Shown: positions 6,544-10,186 of the stretch, piece after piece
How the letters are laid out: the number at the start of each line of letters is the position of its first letter
How positions within the stretch are numbered: the stretch's first letter is position 1
Notes under the pieces: generated by a model
Seen by the model: the letters and a program-made list of their open reading frames with translations, nothing else
Told to the model about the DNA's origin: nothing
The model's database searches: none
Assembly: GCA_937930465.1 (NCBI GenBank)
Contig: CALGKV010000024.1
Span: forward strand, 1 to 10,186
DNA length: 10,186 nt
Reading direction: 5' to 3'
Source of the DNA: Methanosuratincolales archaeon
GTDB lineage: Archaea > Thermoproteota > Methanomethylicia > Methanomethylicales > Methanomethylicaceae
Position numbers and translations under genes: made by a program

Positions 6544-6557
6544 GCTTTTTACCGATC

Positions 6558-8468
6558 TCACCTGATGAATATGAACGAGACGAAGCATATCACAAGGGAT
6601 ATTGCAGAATGGTAGGTGGCGTAGACGCTCATGTCTACGATTTTCGCGATCAGGAGACCTACCACGAAAGCTGTGAGGACGACTACCATCATTCCAGTTT
6701 CGGCTATTAGAGCAAGGGTCGCCGCGTTCGGCATCACTGCGATGGGCGTTGAGCCGAAGGACATGCTGCCCAGTGAGGGGAAGAGCATGTTTGCCATGAA
6801 GACCATGACCGCAGAGAGGAAAGCTGGAGTGGCGTACCCTAGGAAAGAGTAGGTCCTGGTAGTGCTCTTAGCCTTTGATTTCTCCAGGACGACGCTGTTG
6901 ACGAAACCTGTCAGGTTCTCAAGCACCTCCGGCGTGCCGCCCCCGGTGTCGACGATCTCGCTAAGGATGAAGAATGTGTACCTGCAGAGCCAGCTCCTCA
7001 CAGCCATCATCTCAGCTACGCGCCTGAGGGGCATGTTCATCTCGAGGTGTTCTGAGACCCTCTTAAGGAGGCGGTCGAACACCTTATTATACTGGCGCTG
7101 CTTTGAGAGGTTGATCAGCGCTTGGCTGATGTCATACCCGATCTTCATCATCTCGGTTATGTCCCTGAGGAAGTTCGGCAGTGCCTTCTCAATCTTCGAT
7201 ACCTCGCTCTGCTCCCTAAGGTATTCTGCCCCGGTGATTACTGAAAAAACCAGCAGGGTCCCAGCCAGCCAGTAGGACACCGGCTGGATTAGAAAGAATG
7301 TTGCGGCGCCAAAACCAGCCGCAGCGATTACAGCTATCGCTAGTGCCCTTTTCATGTCATACGCGTCGTAGAATTTTGGCTGGGAGAAGTGTATCCCGAA
7401 GATCATGAAACCCCCAAGAAGCGGAAGTATCATGTAACCATACAGCTGCATCATCACAACGCTGTAGTCACTCGCAAATGCGACGGACATGGCGATAAGC
7501 AGGGACGGGAACATCAGAAAGACCGAGAGCGAAATCTCGCCCAGTGTGCTGGCTGACTCGGCGTAGCGCCTCCACTTTTCAATCACCGATGAGAGGCCGT
7601 CCTTGACCTTCGAGTTCAGGTACACAACCAGGTCGCCACCGCTCCTGAGTACCGAGGTATAGCCGAGGAAGATCGTTTTCACGTTTTCGTCCGGGTGCTG
7701 CTTCGCCACATTCTCGATCGCCGCTAGGGGGTTGTGCGAGAAGAACATGTAATCCCTTTTCACTACGAGAGCCTCCCGCTTTATCTTCGGGAGGATCCGC
7801 CACTCGGCGAGCCTGTCGAGGGCGCTGAACAGGGAGAGGCCTGCGGCCTGTATAGTTGCAGCGTAAACCATGAAGAACGGGAACTCATTACCGGTATCGC
7901 TCTTCCTGTTCGAGATCTTGACCTTGACTTCCATTACTGGGAGGAGCACTAGCAAGAAGGGGGAGAGGACGAGGATCAGAGCAATCGGGTTCCTGAGGAA
8001 GAGGAAGAGAATCATCCCGGAAGGCATCAGGGCCGCGAGGGTTATGATGAAGAGGGCGCTGTAGAATTTGGAATATACGGTTGGGTTAAGGAACATCAGC
8101 GCCTTCGGTATCTCTTCCTTTACAGAGTTCTCAAGCGTTTTTGCTATGAAGCTTATCAGCGGCTGATCCCCCATCGACGAGGATAGTCGGCTTAGATATT
8201 TTCTGTTTCCCTCTCTCTTCTGCTTCTCCTTCGCCTTGACCTCGTCGATCTTCCTTAGCGCAAAGGGCTCCCTTGTGCCGAGATAGAGGCGCCCCCGGAG
8301 CGCTACTACCATGGTCAAGGATACGGTTATCACCAGCACACCGATCGTGGGAAATATGAAGATGACGCCCACATCCAGCAGCAGCTCCGCAGCGAGGGTG
8401 CCGAAAGCGACTAACACAGAGATCAGCGCAAGCAGTAGGGGCGTGTTCCTGCCCAGGTTTCTAAGCAT
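6558..8468 (-). CDS. FlaJ/TadC-like type IV filament platform protein (two T2SSF-like domains)
   Basis: A 636-residue polytopic membrane protein of the archaeal type IV filament / type II secretion platform family. Hydrophobic segments lie at about 10-29, 33-56, 134-157, 159-180, 311-331, 341-360, 374-395, 399-413, 541-563, 583-609 and 618-635. Two helical cytosolic regions resemble T2SSF domains. The first, about 192-310, contains FPFFMVYAATIQAAGLSLF. The second, about 427-540, contains LPNFLRDITEMMKIGYDISQ and, near 507, DTGGGTPEVLENL. A basic cytosolic region (57-133) precedes the first. The protein would anchor the filament base and couple to the ATPase. It starts 9 bp after the ATPase stop, with GGGAAGG just before the ATG, so the pair is co-translated. 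It cannot be assigned to archaellum, adhesion pilus or another subtype from this window. Confidence 0.87.
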   Translation of the reverse strand: MLRNLGRNTPLLLALISVLVAFGTLAAELLLDVGVIFIFPTIGVLVITVSLTMVVALRGRLYLGTREPFALRKIDEVKAKEKQKREGNRKYLSRLSSSMGDQPLISFIAKTLENSVKEEIPKALMFLNPTVYSKFYSALFIITLAALMPSGMILFLFLRNPIALILVLSPFLLVLLPVMEVKVKISNRKSDTGNEFPFFMVYAATIQAAGLSLFSALDRLAEWRILPKIKREALVVKRDYMFFSHNPLAAIENVAKQHPDENVKTIFLGYTSVLRSGGDLVVYLNSKVKDGLSSVIEKWRRYAESASTLGEISLSVFLMFPSLLIAMSVAFASDYSVVMMQLYGYMILPLLGGFMIFGIHFSQPKFYDAYDMKRALAIAVIAAAGFGAATFFLIQPVSYWLAGTLLVFSVITGAEYLREQSEVSKIEKALPNFLRDITEMMKIGYDISQALINLSKQRQYNKVFDRLLKRVSEHLEMNMPLRRVAEMMAVRSWLCRYTFFILSEIVDTGGGTPEVLENLTGFVNSVVLEKSKAKSTTRTYSFLGYATPAFLSAVMVFMANMLFPSLGSMSFGSTPIAVMPNAATLALIAETGMMVVVLTAFVVGLLIAKIVDMSVYATYHSAISLVICFVSFIFIR

Positions 8469-8477
8469 CCTTCCCGA

Positions 8478-9941
8478 TCACTTCCTTGACGCATAGTACT
8501 TCTTTATCTCCTCAGCAACCTGCCCGTACTCAAGGATGTTCCTTGATACGAGGTCCTCGATGAATTTCGTCCTCCTAGCGAGCTCATTGACCATCTGCCT
8601 CTTCGTGAGCCCGATCATTGTTGATATCTTCTCGAGCTTCTGGCTGGACTTTACCACAGCGGAGGGCTCGAGAGGATAGTGCTTGTCGTCCTCTACACGC
8701 CACTCGAAGATCTTGTTGCTCACGACTTCATTAGGGCCCTTCACACCCGTGATCTCGTCAAGCTCGATGACGCGCCGGATTGGCTTCTTACCCGGCAGCC
8801 TTAGCATCCTAGAGATTGCGACGCAGCTGATGAGGGGCAGGAATGAGGGCGAGGCGTTTATTGGGGGCGTGGTTAGCCTCATAACCATGGATTCTATAGA
8901 GTCCCCGTGGAAGGTGCAGCCGCCGCCGTGCCCTGTCGCCAGAGCTTGTATGAATACGTACGCCTCTTCGCCCCTGATCTCGCCCACGATTATGAATTGG
9001 GCCCTCTCCCTGAGGGAGAGCTTCACCAGGTCGTAAAGCCTGATCTCGGTCTTGGACTCTGCTATCGAGTACGTGTGCCTCGCGACGAGTGGCTTCCATC
9101 CCATGTGCGGCAGCCTGAGCTCTGGAGTGTCCTCTATGGTAACGATCTTCCAGTGCGGCGGCAGGAGCGAGGCTAGCGCATTGAGAAGGGTGGTCTTGCC
9201 GCTCGCCATCTCGCCGACTATGAAGGTAGAACCCCGGTTCTCCAAGAGCATCCACCAGTAGGCCGCCATCAGGGGGGATATGCTCCCGAACTTGACCAAA
9301 TGGCATAACGTCAGCGGGTCAGTCCTGAACTTCCTTATGGTGAGGCTCGACCCGAATGGCGTCACCTCGTTGGCGAATGTGAGGGCGCACCTATGGCGCT
9401 CAGGGAGCGAACCCTCTGAGATGGGGTAAGCCGTCGAGATGTGCCGCTTTGCCTTGTGGGCGAAGAGCATGACGCTTGATTCGAGCGACTGCTCGTCCCC
9501 GAAGGCTATGTTGGAGGTGAGCCAGTCCAAGTATGAATAGTCCCTGTGGAAGACCCAGACAGGCTTGCTCGACCCTGCCAATGAGATGTCCTCGATCTTG
9601 CCGTCCCTGATCAGCACATCGAACACGCCGTACCCAAGCACGTCCCTTATGATGTAGTACTTTATCTTGTCCAGCTGCTCAGGCGGTAGCTCAAGCCTCA
9701 TCTCTTCGACGGCGTGCTTGAGCCTCTCCTCTAGTACCCTAGCAGGGTCTTTCTCCTCGGTAGGCGGCAGCGTGTAGTAGATGGCGTTCATGAGGAGGTT
9801 GTAGGCGTACATGTCGTCCTCCCCCATGGCAGGCTCGGTCACCCAGTAGTACCCGTCGCCAAGAGATTCGTATATCCCGACCTTTGCGCCGCCAACCGAA
9901 TACTCCTCAAGCATTTTGGCACCATCTGGCAGGGGATGCAC
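8478..9941 (-). CDS. FlaI/PilB-like type II/IV secretion ATPase
   Basis: A 487-residue hexameric-type assembly ATPase. The N-domain contains YYIIRDVLGYGVFDVLIRDG and EDISLAGSSKPVWVFHRDY, typical of archaeal FlaI-like proteins. Walker A is GEMASGKT (residues 243-250), followed by the acidic TIEDTPEL (268-275). Walker B is FIIVGEIRGEEA (316-327, Glu321), and the His-box ATGHGGGCTFHGDS (335-348) is present. All residues expected for ATP hydrolysis are there. The C-terminal helical part resembles the FlaI C-terminus. It powers filament or pseudopilus assembly by pulling on the FlaJ-like platform encoded next. GTG 9941 is preceded by GGAG at a good distance. The frame stays open upstream to about 10022 without a standard start codon, so the true N-terminus may be longer (see findings). 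Confidence 0.9.
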   Translation of the reverse strand: MHPLPDGAKMLEEYSVGGAKVGIYESLGDGYYWVTEPAMGEDDMYAYNLLMNAIYYTLPPTEEKDPARVLEERLKHAVEEMRLELPPEQLDKIKYYIIRDVLGYGVFDVLIRDGKIEDISLAGSSKPVWVFHRDYSYLDWLTSNIAFGDEQSLESSVMLFAHKAKRHISTAYPISEGSLPERHRCALTFANEVTPFGSSLTIRKFRTDPLTLCHLVKFGSISPLMAAYWWMLLENRGSTFIVGEMASGKTTLLNALASLLPPHWKIVTIEDTPELRLPHMGWKPLVARHTYSIAESKTEIRLYDLVKLSLRERAQFIIVGEIRGEEAYVFIQALATGHGGGCTFHGDSIESMVMRLTTPPINASPSFLPLISCVAISRMLRLPGKKPIRRVIELDEITGVKGPNEVVSNKIFEWRVEDDKHYPLEPSAVVKSSQKLEKISTMIGLTKRQMVNELARRTKFIEDLVSRNILEYGQVAEEIKKYYASRK

Positions 9942-10003
9942 GAAGTCTCCTGCCTTATGCAGCGTAAACTCCCTAGTCAGGTATCTCTTCTCGACCTTCG
10001 AAT

Positions 10004-10186
10004 TCAGTTTTTGAATAACACTCTACCCCCTTCAACAACAATGATGAAAGCGTTACCCCTTGAGGTGATTATCATAATGGTAGCATTGGATGATGCGGTA
10101 TTGATCCCTGCTATGGAGTAGTTGTACTCGGTCATGCCTGGGTTCAGGACGATTGGGATGGAGGCGATAGGGTTGACTATGAGCCT
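10004..10186 (-). CDS. C-terminal 60 residues of an unrecognised protein, upstream in the pilus operon
   Basis: The minus strand reads in frame from the right edge to a TGA at 10004-10006. The 60 residues alternate short hydrophobic and polar stretches, including IASIPIVLNPGMTEYNYS and NATIMIITSRGNAFIIVVE, and look beta-strand rich, as in secreted or filament-associated domains. I do not recognise the family. It ends 62 bp before the ATPase start on the same strand, so it is probably in the same operon. A FlaG/FlaF-like or minor-pilin-like role is possible from position alone. Confidence 0.6.
   Translation of the reverse strand, partial: RLIVNPIASIPIVLNPGMTEYNYSIAGINTASSNATIMIITSRGNAFIIVVEGGRVLFKN

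Noticed and set aside
6534..6550. GCTTTTAAAAGC palindrome followed by T5, resembling a rightward terminator
   Set aside because: No rightward gene ends here. The element is better explained as the TATA box of the leftward MFS gene.
8809..9306. 165-codon minus-strand frame inside the ATPase gene
   Set aside because: It overlaps the Walker A and Walker B coding region in another frame and gives an Arg/His-rich sequence without domain features.
9936..10121. Plus-strand open frame at the right edge
   Set aside because: It is antisense to the ATPase 5' end and to the upstream partial gene, with no promoter or ribosome binding site of its own.

Overview
The window looks like a chromosomal segment of an archaeon. 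Evidence: TATA-box promoters at near-leaderless or short-leader spacing, GGTGA/GGAGG-type ribosome binding sites, frequent GTG and TTG starts, heavy AGG/AGA arginine usage, a group 3b-type [NiFe] hydrogenase, and a FlaI/FlaJ-type pilus assembly pair. A thermophilic or anaerobic lineage of the TACK/Thermoproteota kind is a reasonable guess, but no marker here fixes the taxon.

Left edge to 980. A truncated major facilitator (MFS) transporter runs leftward off the window. Divergent from it is a small winged-helix regulator gene. The 150-bp intergenic spacers on either side of the regulator are AT-rich and hold recognisable promoter elements.

982-4948. A compact four-gene operon encodes a soluble cytosolic NAD(P)-linked [NiFe] hydrogenase (sulfhydrogenase type), in the order hydB-hydG-hydD-hydA with overlapping or abutting genes. 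HydA holds the Ni-Fe site. HydD relays electrons through three predicted Fe-S clusters, and HydB through further 4Fe-4S clusters. HydG (FAD, 2Fe-2S, nucleotide-binding fold) exchanges electrons with NAD(P)H. The enzyme would interconvert H2 and reduced nicotinamide. The C-terminal cysteine motif of HydA ends in Ser where the family normally has His (DPCxxCxxS), the most unusual point in the operon.

5044-5358. A small thioredoxin-like protein with a CGFC active site follows on the same strand. A dense set of palindromes lies directly before its start codon. It converges, with a 3-bp gap, on the next gene.

5362-10186, all leftward. A second, complete 12-helix MFS transporter has its own promoter. 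Upstream of it lies a pilus/secretion-type operon: a fragment of an unrecognised gene at the right edge, then a FlaI/PilB-like secretion ATPase, then a FlaJ/TadC-like polytopic membrane platform with two T2SSF-like domains. No pilin, FlaH or prepilin peptidase is visible, so archaellum, adhesive pilus and other type IV filament systems cannot be told apart.

I see no rRNA, tRNA, CRISPR array, transposon or integrase. Nothing here is clearly a wholly new system. The best leads are the divergent hydrogenase, two gene starts that suggest a leader peptide or a one-base indel, and the regulatory DNA before the hydrogenase and thioredoxin genes.
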